Shown: positions 1 to 6,902 of the stretch, piece by piece
Layout of the letters: each line of letters begins with the position of its first letter
Numbering within the stretch: the stretch's first letter is position 1
Origin: Pseudomonas rhodesiae
Lineage (GTDB): Bacteria > Pseudomonadota > Gammaproteobacteria > Pseudomonadales > Pseudomonadaceae
Direction of reading: 5' to 3'
Length of the DNA stretch: 62,271 nucleotides
Assembly (NCBI RefSeq): GCF_007858255.1
Contig: NZ_VFEU01000027.1
Span: 1 to 62,271, forward strand
Program-made: the position numbers and the translations under genes
The notes under the pieces: model-generated
Databases searched by the model: none
Seen by the model: only the letters and a program-made list of their open reading frames with translations
Told to the model about the DNA's origin: nothing

Positions 1-63
1 CTCCTTGCGGGTTTGCTTGCGCTTGCCAGCGTACTCGGCGTCGGCGAAGGTCATCTGCTTCAT
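1..63 (-). mobile_element. IS5-family transposase, N-terminal fragment running off the window
   Basis: Reading leftward from ATG at 63, the first 21 codons begin MKQMTFADAEYAGKRK, which I recognise as the N-terminus of a common IS5-family DDE transposase of Pseudomonas and other proteobacteria. The rest lies outside the window. The likely terminal inverted repeat starts near 127 on the minus strand (GGAAACTCTGAAAAAG), exactly where the neighbouring cas1 reading loses similarity to its family. So the element appears to have inserted into cas1. The family call rests on a short stretch, but a distinctive one. Confidence 0.75.
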
Positions 64-116
64 CGGGAAACTCGGTGGGTGGGGTCGCGGTATTTTGCCA
101 AATCAGAAAGTCTTTT

Positions 117-707
117 TCAGAGTTTCCATAGCAGCTTGTTCGCCGAATCATCGCCTTGATGATCTCGGGTAAAACCATCCATGGCCGCTGCGCCAGCACA
201 TGCGCGATAAAGCACCTTCGATAACACGCCTTCTTCTGCCAGTATCTGAGCTTCTGACGTAGCCGCCCTTGTCTCTTGCTCAAACCTGAATATCGCCTGT
301 TCGCACGGGTTCAGTTCGGCAAAAACGCTGGCTGTTTTCCTGAGCATTTTGACTCTCGCTGACTGGAAAACTTTCGCCATCGCCAAGCGAGTATTTGGCT
401 CACTCCAACTCCGAACCCATGCTTGCAGGTACTCGGTTGGCCTGTATTCGTTTTGGGATGCGTAATAGATCGGCGTCCCCTCGCCACCTACAAATGCGAC
501 AAGTACACCCTCGCTCCCCAGAAACTTCGCCGCTGCCTGAGTTAACGAAGTACCAGGGCCGAGCAAGATGGAAAGAGTCGCCGCGTGCGGAATGCTCCAG
601 AACTTCTCCAGTGCGTCTTTCGAGCGCACCAAGCAGAGCCTTTCATCGTCCACCTGGATGCGGCAATGCTCCAAGTAGACGATTCCCTCTTTGTGACTCG
701 CCAGCAC
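117..707 (-). pseudogene. cas1: Truncated type I-F-like Cas1 integrase, cut by an IS element
   Basis: Cas1 is the CRISPR spacer integrase. The reading contains typical type I-F Cas1 signatures: YLEHCRI near the start, ILLGPGTSLTQAA, a glycine-rich GGEGTP, and NEYRPTEYLQAW. Family members are about 325 residues; this one stops at about 196, shortly after DDSANKLL. The catalytic Glu region (EEGVLSKVLYR) is kept. The later His and Asp blocks (GIPHG..VLHGK and FDVADLIKD in I-F Cas1) are absent, and the last codons are IS sequence. It should be inactive. The likely start is GTG at 707, four bases after the csf3 stop; the frame is open up to ATG 755, overlapping csf3. It is the last gene of the csf2-cas6-dinG-csf3 run. 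Type IV loci usually lack adaptation genes, so its presence is notable. Confidence 0.82.
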
Positions 708-711
708 CGCG

Positions 712-1392
712 TTACGCCGCCGTGTCCATCGGGTAGACCGCCTGGACAGCCTCACCCGACCAATACGGCACCCGCACAGTCAGATCAGCGACCGGCATTT
801 TGCGGTGGCCGCTAATGCGGTTCCACACGTCGAGCGGTAACGGCCTGGCCGGCGAGCCGCTGGGCATGATCCAGGAGCAATCACGGTCAGCCGATACCTT
901 CACCCAGCTCACGTCGATGATTTCGCCAGCGCCAGCATTGGCCCGGCGACCGAGGCCAGGAATATTGTTCTTGATCAGCTCAACCACGCGATCAGGATCA
1001 CCTTTTCCAAAGAAAATCACGGTCTTGGCGTCAATGCCGGCGTAACTGCTCATGTTGGCTTTGTACGGGCCGCGCTTAATGTCCACGCCAAGGTAACGTT
1101 TAACCTTGCCCTTGGAGTTAGGCGCAAAGTGCTCATCGGTCATATCTGCAAGGCCGCGCAGGTTCATAATGCGCTGTACCGTGGCGTGGGTGTACCCACC
1201 CGACACAAACGCGCAACTCCCTTTAAAGATGCCGTCCTCACGCTCAAGCGGGATGTGGGGTATTGTGTCGCCCCCCATGAGCCCCGTTTCACGAAACACG
1301 GCAGCCGACAGCAGTCCGTCGAGCGTGGTGCGCGGTCGGCTCATCACGAATGGCGTTGCGAGCTTGATTACTAGCTTGAAATCAATTGCCAT
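712..1392 (-). CDS. csf3: Csf3, Cas5-like backbone protein of type IV-A CRISPR-Cas
   Basis: 226 residues. Csf3 is the Cas5-type RAMP protein that caps the crRNA 5' end in the type IV Csf complex. The N-terminal half has LDGLLSAAVF after a short beta strand, typical of Csf3, and a glycine-rich stretch (GRRANAGAGEI) lies mid-protein, as expected for a RAMP fold. Its ATG overlaps the dinG stop as ATGA at 1389-1392, so the two are translationally coupled. Context (CasDinG on one side, cas1 remnant on the other) supports the call more firmly than residue matches alone. Confidence 0.82.
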   Translation of the reverse strand: MAIDFKLVIKLATPFVMSRPRTTLDGLLSAAVFRETGLMGGDTIPHIPLEREDGIFKGSCAFVSGGYTHATVQRIMNLRGLADMTDEHFAPNSKGKVKRYLGVDIKRGPYKANMSSYAGIDAKTVIFFGKGDPDRVVELIKNNIPGLGRRANAGAGEIIDVSWVKVSADRDCSWIMPSGSPARPLPLDVWNRISGHRKMPVADLTVRVPYWSGEAVQAVYPMDTAA

Positions 1393-3605
1393 CAGACAAG
1401 CTCCGGTGTGTGGACTTTGCCGCTGGTCAAGAACAAGCGAGCCGCGTTGAAGCTGTCTTCAAAGCGTTGCGGGATGCAGCCGGCAAACGTGGCCAGCACC
1501 CGCTGCCGCCGAACCATCAAAGCATCGTCAAGTGACGAAGAAAAAGACTCTGGGTACGGAAAGCGCGAGTCAGCAATCCAGACCTCTACGCGGTCATCGC
1601 GCTGACGAATCCCACGGCCCAAGCCCTGTACGAGGCGGCGGCGCGCCTCGGCACCGAGGTCGGCAAACTTGATGGCGGTGATCTTGTCTTCGCTGTAGCC
1701 ACGGTGACGCAGCACCGCTTCTTTCAGGCTCAGGCGGAAGCCATTAAGGGAGCCGAAGGGCAGGCGCGTGATAACGAGGTTCTGCACGTCACCCGGCAGG
1801 TCAAGCCCTTCCCAAGCGCCCGGCGATATCATCACGGCGTTTTCGGTTTCGACATAACGCTGTTTCAGCGTGCTCATAGAGTCGCCCTGCTTGGCGACGA
1901 TCAGGCCCGGCACGTCGGCGAGAATCAGGCCCAGGCTTTTCGTATCCGCATGACTGAGCGTCAGCACCAGCGTTTTGCCGCCCGCGCTAGCTGCCTCACG
2001 AATCATTGCCCCGGTGTACGCCAGCCATTCGGGGTTGGAGGCGGAAACATAATCCTGATCTTCGCTGACTTCGCCGGTCGGTAACGGCGCATCTGGCGCA
2101 GGCAAGACAAAGAACATTTCACCGAAGTCGGCTGGCGCATCGAATACGCGATACAGATCAGCGGTGACGTTGTGAATCGGCGTGTTCATGCCTGCTTTGC
2201 AGTGGCGGATGACACCTACAGTGTTGGCGAAGGCATCGAAAGCTGCCGGCAATGTGCGCCCCGGTGTAGCCAAGGTTGCAGACGTAAAAAGAGCTGCTTT
2301 CAGGTAGCTGCGTTCAGGCAGTACGCGGCCATCGTCTTCATCCCACCAGTCAGCCTTTGCAAGCAAGCGGGTCAAGATGCGAGCAGGTTCAGGCTGTCCC
2401 ACGCGCAACGATGGGTAGTGGCGCACGGGAGACCAACTGATGATGCTCGTGTTGCCTTGTGAGCGTGAAGCCTTCAGAACGGCATCCAGGCTGTTGTAGC
2501 TGTCGCAGAAGTTGGCGATCAGTGCCTTCTTGTGCGCAGAATCACCCAGCTCGCTTTGCGGCGAGGTGAGGATCGTGGAGAATTTCTCGACATGAGGTTT
2601 GAGCGTGCTCAGAACGCCAGCGATGCGTTGCCCAATCTCTTGTGGCAATGTCGCCATTTTCGCGTGGCCGGGATCGACAGCCATCACCGCGCTGTACAGG
2701 TTGCCGACATGATCAGTGATGCCCGGCAGGCTGAATGCCTCGGCCACTTCCTGCGTCAATCGGCTGAACTGGTGCATGGACACGTCAGCGCCCAGCACGG
2801 ACTCGGCAGCGTCAGTCAAGCGGTCAGCCTCGTCGCAGATCAGTACGCTAGCTTGGCGCCCAGGATTGAGCAGTGCAGTCCAAAGCATGGCGTCCATCAT
2901 CACTAGCGCGTGGTTGACGATCGCCACGTCGACGGCATGCGTCTCTTGCATCGCGATCGTGTAAGCCTCGTTTTCGACTTCCGGTGATTCACTCGACAGG
3001 CACAGCAGCTTGCTATCCAAGCCGTCAGGCAGGCTTGCACCCTCCCCCAGTTCGGCCAAGTAGTCATCGAGCGTCGGCAACTGTTGCGCATCACCTTGCA
3101 GCCACGCGATAACACCAGCCACAAAATCGGCGGCTTCGGCTGCGCCAGCATCGGCAAGAAGCGCTTTCTGATACTGGCATGCTTGCATGGAAAGGTAGTT
3201 GGCGCGCCCGACCCGGCGCGCAAAACTCACGCTGACGCCCAGTTCATCTTGCACCCAAGCTTGCGCCCGAGGCGCGTCGTTTTTCAAAATCTGCTGCTGC
3301 AATGCCTTCGTGTACGTCGAAACAATCACACGCTCACCCGTAATAGCAGAGTAAGCGAATGCCGGCACCAGGTAGCCGAGTGTTTTGCCCGTCCCCGTGG
3401 CGGCTTGCAGCATGTTGACCGCCGCCGCTCGCTCGGCAGGTGAATACCGGCAAAAGCCGCGAGCAACGGCTTTTGCGTATTCGTGCTGCTTGTTGTTGTA
3501 GCGGAACGTGCGCTTACCTTGCTCGCACTTCCCACGCACCATTTTGCCGTTCGGCCCGAGCACGTTATCCACGACTTGGAGCAGCTTTTTTTCTAAATCG
3601 CTCAT
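1392..3605 (-). CDS. csf4: CasDinG (Csf4), type IV-A-associated DinG-family helicase
   Basis: 737 residues; an SF2, XPD/DinG-type 5'-3' helicase that is the hallmark of type IV-A CRISPR systems and is needed for interference by the Csf complex. Walker A ATGTGKT lies at about 69-75, the DEAD box (CDEADRL) at about 257-263 and motif VI (QGLGRGIRQ) near the C-terminus. Only two cysteines lie between motifs I and II, so the four-cysteine iron-sulphur cluster of canonical DinG/XPD is not apparent; this agrees with Cas-associated DinG proteins. ATG 3605 is chosen because GGAG lies about eight bases upstream; the frame is open to 3650. The C-terminus is coupled to csf3. Confidence 0.92.
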   Translation of the reverse strand: MSDLEKKLLQVVDNVLGPNGKMVRGKCEQGKRTFRYNNKQHEYAKAVARGFCRYSPAERAAAVNMLQAATGTGKTLGYLVPAFAYSAITGERVIVSTYTKALQQQILKNDAPRAQAWVQDELGVSVSFARRVGRANYLSMQACQYQKALLADAGAAEAADFVAGVIAWLQGDAQQLPTLDDYLAELGEGASLPDGLDSKLLCLSSESPEVENEAYTIAMQETHAVDVAIVNHALVMMDAMLWTALLNPGRQASVLICDEADRLTDAAESVLGADVSMHQFSRLTQEVAEAFSLPGITDHVGNLYSAVMAVDPGHAKMATLPQEIGQRIAGVLSTLKPHVEKFSTILTSPQSELGDSAHKKALIANFCDSYNSLDAVLKASRSQGNTSIISWSPVRHYPSLRVGQPEPARILTRLLAKADWWDEDDGRVLPERSYLKAALFTSATLATPGRTLPAAFDAFANTVGVIRHCKAGMNTPIHNVTADLYRVFDAPADFGEMFFVLPAPDAPLPTGEVSEDQDYVSASNPEWLAYTGAMIREAASAGGKTLVLTLSHADTKSLGLILADVPGLIVAKQGDSMSTLKQRYVETENAVMISPGAWEGLDLPGDVQNLVITRLPFGSLNGFRLSLKEAVLRHRGYSEDKITAIKFADLGAEARRRLVQGLGRGIRQRDDRVEVWIADSRFPYPESFSSSLDDALMVRRQRVLATFAGCIPQRFEDSFNAARLFLTSGKVHTPELV

Positions 3606-3618
3606 GGAGCACTCCGGC

Positions 3619-4173
3619 TTAAAATTGAGGGACGACCGCGCCGAAGCCATAGCCGCGGGGCTCCGCCGAACGCAGATCAGCAGCGCTTACACGCTTGATG
3701 AAGATGTAAAAGTGCTGCCCCGTGGATCGGCTCTGCATGGGCAGCCGATGACTGGCTTTCAGCCATTCGCCATAAGCCGGCTGCTCATACACTTCACCCC
3801 GCGCCAGCGCACGACGCTCCAGCCGGCGCTGGTGAGTGGGTGAGCACTTGTCGGGTTTGCGGTGACGGCGATAGCCGTGCGACCAGGCAGCATTATCTGG
3901 CACCGTTTTCACTTCACCCCACACATCTACCAACTCAGCCTCAACCAGCGGCGAAATAACCGACAGGCAGTGTTCGATGGCCGAAGGCTCACCAAGCAGG
4001 CGCACCACAGGGCCAAACCCGCCCGGTACGTTTTTCCAGCCCGGCCAATCAATCGCGACCGGCTTCCCATCTTGGGCGCTCAGGTGTGCTCCCGTCACAA
4101 TGCGCCCATGAAGCTCAAAGAATGCGTTGCCATTGTGGGGCGCGAGGTCGATGTAGTGCGTCAGGCTTTGCAT
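3619..4173 (-). CDS. cas6f: Cas6f/Csy4-like pre-crRNA endoribonuclease
   Basis: 184 residues, the size of Csy4 (187). The C-terminal third has SRSTGQHFYIFIKR, matching the Csy4 RSQSTGQHFRLFIRH block, and the protein ends GYGFGAVVPQF, like the Csy4 ending GLSKGGFVPWF. The N-terminus HYIDLA resembles HYLDIR. An arginine-rich stretch (HQRRLERRALARGE) corresponds to the Csy4 RNA-gripping helix. The catalytic His29 of Csy4 is not at the exactly aligned position; His22 or His30 is the candidate. It would cut crRNA 3' of the hairpin, consistent with the hairpin repeats at 6008-6140. It overlaps the csf2 stop by 13 bases. It is closer to Cas6f than to the Csf5 usually seen in type IV-A, as far as I can judge. 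Confidence 0.85.
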   Translation of the reverse strand: MQSLTHYIDLAPHNGNAFFELHGRIVTGAHLSAQDGKPVAIDWPGWKNVPGGFGPVVRLLGEPSAIEHCLSVISPLVEAELVDVWGEVKTVPDNAAWSHGYRRHRKPDKCSPTHQRRLERRALARGEVYEQPAYGEWLKASHRLPMQSRSTGQHFYIFIKRVSAADLRSAEPRGYGFGAVVPQF

Positions 4174-5261
4174 GCGGCAGCACTCGGAATCGACAAGTTG
4201 AATTGATCCCCAGCCAAGTAGTCTTGGAACGCTTTGCGGGCGGCGAATACTTCGCTGTCGGCTGGCGCTTCGATGGTCACAGCGCCAGCGAACGGCTCAA
4301 GAACCAGTACGCCCAACGAGGTCTTGCCTTCGCCCGGAACGACTTTAAACAGCTCCCAGCGGGCAGATACGAGGCCGCATCCTGCGGCGAGGTGAGCGCC
4401 GAGGGTAGGCAGTGCGCTGAAATGATCCAGCGCCGCAAGCAGTGCACCCAGCTCGGTCGGTTTGGCGTTGTTCAGCATGAAACGATGGCGCATCACCGCA
4501 CCAGCCGGAATGGCTTGCCAGCCGTCGAGCGGCATACCGATAGACATTTTCGCCCCGGTTTCAGCCTTGACGTTCTTCATGTCAGTTTCGAGCTGTTCGA
4601 TTTTGGCACTCAGTTCATCGACACGATCACCCTCTTTCGCGGCGCGTGCAGCTTTGCGGGCTTTGTCGAGTACGGCTATTTCCTTCTTGATGCCCGAGGC
4701 ATCGCGGTTGCCCTGCGACTGTGCTACCAGGGCGCTAATATCTGCCTGCGACAAGAACTCAATTTGGCTGCGGTCGCGGTACAGGTCGTCACTGCGCACG
4801 CCGCTGAACACATGCGGCACGCTGACCGATTCACAGATCGCGTTGCCAACGGCCAGCCGGCCATGAACCATGCCCATGTAGCCTGCATCGCCAGCACCAA
4901 ACAGACTCAGCAGGACGTTGCGCTCACGCCACTGCGATTCTTGATCCACCGATGCCTTGTCGGTTTCCTCGGAACCCTTGATGCCGCCGAGGGTGAGCAG
5001 ATAGTGCTGGTCGAGCGACAGCGGCTTGTCGTTGCCAGTGCGTTTGATTTCGTTCTCACGCAGCACATCACGCAAAGCGCGGCGCAGCTTGCCGCGAATC
5101 CCGGTAGCCGGGAAATACAGACGGTTGCCTTCCGGGGTCTGCATGTGGGGCACTGGGATTGGCTTACCCTTGCCGCCTTCCGCTTCTTTCAGCGCCGCGC
5201 TGCACGTAGCCAGCGGCTGCTCTGCTTTGATTTCGCCTTCGAGTACATAGTGAGTTGCCAT
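4161..5261 (-). CDS. csf2: Csf2, Cas7-like backbone protein of type IV-A CRISPR-Cas
   Basis: 366 residues. Csf2 multimerises along the crRNA spacer as the Cas7-type backbone. Seen: an N-terminal strand followed by FPATGIRGKLRRALRDVL, typical of Cas7-like RAMP proteins, the block LSLFGAGDAGYMGMVHGRL typical of Csf2, and a charged coiled-coil insertion (about residues 190-235) before a second glycine-rich RAMP segment (GAHLAAGCGLVSARWELF). It heads the minus-strand operon csf2-cas6f-dinG-csf3-cas1'. Its ATG faces csf1 across 74 bp, so the promoters should be divergent. Confidence 0.88.
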   Translation of the reverse strand: MATHYVLEGEIKAEQPLATCSAALKEAEGGKGKPIPVPHMQTPEGNRLYFPATGIRGKLRRALRDVLRENEIKRTGNDKPLSLDQHYLLTLGGIKGSEETDKASVDQESQWRERNVLLSLFGAGDAGYMGMVHGRLAVGNAICESVSVPHVFSGVRSDDLYRDRSQIEFLSQADISALVAQSQGNRDASGIKKEIAVLDKARKAARAAKEGDRVDELSAKIEQLETDMKNVKAETGAKMSIGMPLDGWQAIPAGAVMRHRFMLNNAKPTELGALLAALDHFSALPTLGAHLAAGCGLVSARWELFKVVPGEGKTSLGVLVLEPFAGAVTIEAPADSEVFAARKAFQDYLAGDQFNLSIPSAAACKA

Positions 5262-5335
5262 TGAATCGTCTCCAAGTAGACAGCGCGGATGGCTGGAAGT
5301 AATCTCGGCGAGAAATTAAACCCGAGGTAAGTTAA
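5262..5335. promoter_or_regulatory. Divergent intergenic region between csf2 and csf1
   Basis: The 74 bp between the csf2 start (leftward) and csf1 start (rightward) must hold at least part of both promoters. A GAGGTAAG ribosome-binding sequence lies about eight bases before csf1. No clear sigma-70 pair is visible by eye. Confidence 0.5.
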
Positions 5336-6004
5336 ATGCAAGAATTAGATTTCTGGTACAACTGCATTGGCCGCTACCTGGCACCCGATGTTGAGCCTGC
5401 GGCGTCCACCAAGATCGGCGTCCAGACCCGCATGAAAAAGGGCATTGCGAGCAACACGCTCGGCGCAGGTATTGATGCGTTCTATATCGCCAGCCCGGAC
5501 AAGAGCGTTCTCATCGGCAAGGTCGAAATGCCGAATATGCCCGGCCTGTCTTTCGTGCCGAGCGAAGACGGCAGCGGCGAGAAGTACATTGCGCAATGGC
5601 TGGTCAATGATGCGCCGCTGGATGCGGCGTGGATGATCGGGGTCATCGGCAACGCAAACCCGAACGCCAGCATGAAACGCTCTCAGCCCCCGGCGCTCTG
5701 CCGATTTTGCGCAGCCGGTGCGACGTTTGAGTTTGACCTGAGCATTGTGCGGCAGGCCGTGACGATCATGGGCGATTTGGACTGGAAGAAAGACGTAGCG
5801 CCAGCGCTGCATACCTTTCAGTCGCGCCAGCAGGCCAACGTTGCGGGTAACGCCGCCAAGGTCGAGTCGGATAACAAGACACTGCAAAAGGCTTTCGCCA
5901 AAGCGCCAGCGCTCAAAGATGCTTTGCTGGCGCTGTGCCGACTCCCGCTAAAACCACGCTCAGGAGAATATGAAGTGCTGTCATGGTATAACCGCGTCCG
6001 TTGA
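5336..6004 (+). CDS. csf1: Csf1, Cas8-like large-subunit protein of type IV-A CRISPR-Cas
   Basis: 222 residues. Csf1 is the small Cas8-type subunit marking type IV effectors, usually with a zinc-binding module. Here one CxxC pair (CRFC, residues 122-125) follows a beta-rich N-terminal part; a second pair is not clear, though Cys202 lies near the C-terminus. The C-terminal tail SGEYEVLSWYNRV resembles that of other Csf1 proteins. Translation starts at ATG 5336 after GAGGTAAG. It is divergent from the other csf genes and its stop is followed at once by the repeat cluster, so csf1 and the array may share a transcript. The name relies partly on context. Confidence 0.75.
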   Translation: MQELDFWYNCIGRYLAPDVEPAASTKIGVQTRMKKGIASNTLGAGIDAFYIASPDKSVLIGKVEMPNMPGLSFVPSEDGSGEKYIAQWLVNDAPLDAAWMIGVIGNANPNASMKRSQPPALCRFCAAGATFEFDLSIVRQAVTIMGDLDWKKDVAPALHTFQSRQQANVAGNAAKVESDNKTLQKAFAKAPALKDALLALCRLPLKPRSGEYEVLSWYNRVR

Positions 6005-6006
6005 TG

Positions 6007-6140
6007 TCTTTGCCGCCGCATAGGCGGCTTGCAGGGTGCTGAGCCACCCAACCGATCTGTTGCTGTGTGCCGCCGTGTAGGCGGTTGATAGAGAGGTCAG
6101 TTAGATGCACCTATTGCCGCCGAACAGGCGGCTTCTAGTT
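6007..6140 (+). CRISPR. Mini or relic CRISPR array: three I-F-like hairpin repeats
   Basis: Three units share GCCGCC-(5 nt loop)-GGCGGC/T: stems at 6012-6017/6023-6028 (loop GCATA), 6069-6074/6080-6085 (loop GTGTA) and 6116-6121/6127-6132 (loop GAACA). Each is followed by an 8-nt tail ending near AG. The plan (5 nt, stem, 5-nt loop, stem, 8-nt tag) matches the 28-nt type I-F repeat whose stem-loop is CTGCC-GTATA-GGCAG. Stem-to-stem distances are 57 and 47 bp, against about 60 in I-F arrays. So the spacers would be about 29 and 19 nt: either a decayed array or an atypical one. It lies directly after csf1 and pairs logically with the Cas6f-like enzyme. Confidence 0.65.
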
Positions 6141-6150
6141 GAGCGATTGG

Positions 6151-6492
6151 CTAGATTTCCAAGAACAGCATCGCAAGCGGCTGCATCATCTGAAGTCCCC
6201 AGGCGAAAAGCTCGAATCGAAGCAAGCCCAGCAGGCAGGTGATAAAGAATCCCACCACGATCCCTACCAGGAAGACCGAGTACAAAGTTCCAACTCCTGG
6301 GCTACTGGATTCGCCCCCCTCTCTTTCCCCTCCCCAGTTCGGAACTTTGATGCGAAGCCGCTCGCGACGGAAATCTTTTGGGTTGTAGTAGGCATCCTTT
6401 ACCGGATCGTTCTCTGAGCGGTCTGTCTGATTCCCTTCGCGGGCGCGTTGCCTCGCTCGCTCCTGCATGTACTCCCTATCGTCCAGTCCCAC
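6151..6492 (-). CDS. Small protein with one C-terminal membrane segment, unknown
   Basis: 113 residues, not recognised. The N-terminal two thirds is charged and Arg/Glu-rich; residues about 70-100 form one hydrophobic helix (VFLVGIVVGFFITCLLGLL), so it is probably anchored in the inner membrane with the charged part in the cytoplasm. It lies just downstream of the CRISPR repeats on the opposite strand and 9 bp after the next small membrane gene, probably in one operon with it. A link to CRISPR is not supported. Confidence 0.6.
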   Translation of the reverse strand: MGLDDREYMQERARQRAREGNQTDRSENDPVKDAYYNPKDFRRERLRIKVPNWGGEREGGESSSPGVGTLYSVFLVGIVVGFFITCLLGLLRFELFAWGLQMMQPLAMLFLEI

Positions 6493-6501
6493 ATACGTCT
6501 C

Positions 6502-6774
6502 CTACAGTTTTCCGAGAAACGAAAGCAACCCAACCACGGAGCCAGCCAACGTCGATACAGAAAAGGTCAAATCCCGCATTGCCCTGCGTTTCTTGTCGAT
6601 CCTTCGCGCCAGCAATGCTCCGAACAATGCGCCAGCGAGCGAGCACCCAACGAACATGAAGATTTTCGCGTGGAATTCGGCTATTGCTGCGGCCACATAG
6701 GGTGGGAGCGAAGATTGAGCCAGCGCTGACGCCGGTGCAGCCAGTATCAGCAAAACGGCAGAGAAAAATTTCAT
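6502..6774 (-). CDS. Small secreted or membrane protein with signal peptide
   Basis: 90 residues. A Sec-type signal peptide is plain (MKFFSAVLLILAAPASALAQ), with likely cleavage after ALA. Two further hydrophobic stretches follow, separated by a basic loop (ARRIDKKRR). The layout, short signal peptide plus two helices, resembles VirB2/TrbC-type pilins, but no pilin signature is clear and no other pilus gene is adjacent. Transcribed toward the CRISPR repeats, together with the gene at 6151. Confidence 0.6.
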   Translation of the reverse strand: MKFFSAVLLILAAPASALAQSSLPPYVAAAIAEFHAKIFMFVGCSLAGALFGALLARRIDKKRRAMRDLTFSVSTLAGSVVGLLSFLGKL

Positions 6775-6902
6775 TGGCTTGAGCGTCCACCTGTCTCTGA
6801 ATGTGGGGCCAATTTTCGCTCGGAGCGTGCGCTCATTTTGCTGTTTTCACGCAACGTTTTCGTCGGATTTAATGGGCCGCTACTACTTGGGTTTTCCAGA
6901 AA

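Noticed and set aside
4086..5264. Long plus-strand frame antisense to csf2 and cas6f
   Set aside because: Codon-mirror shadow of the csf genes; no motif.
712..6140. Plain type I-F CRISPR-Cas
   Set aside because: No Cas3 or Cas8f/Cas5f genes; CasDinG, Csf1 and Csf3 indicate type IV-A, despite I-F-like Cas1, Cas6 and repeats.
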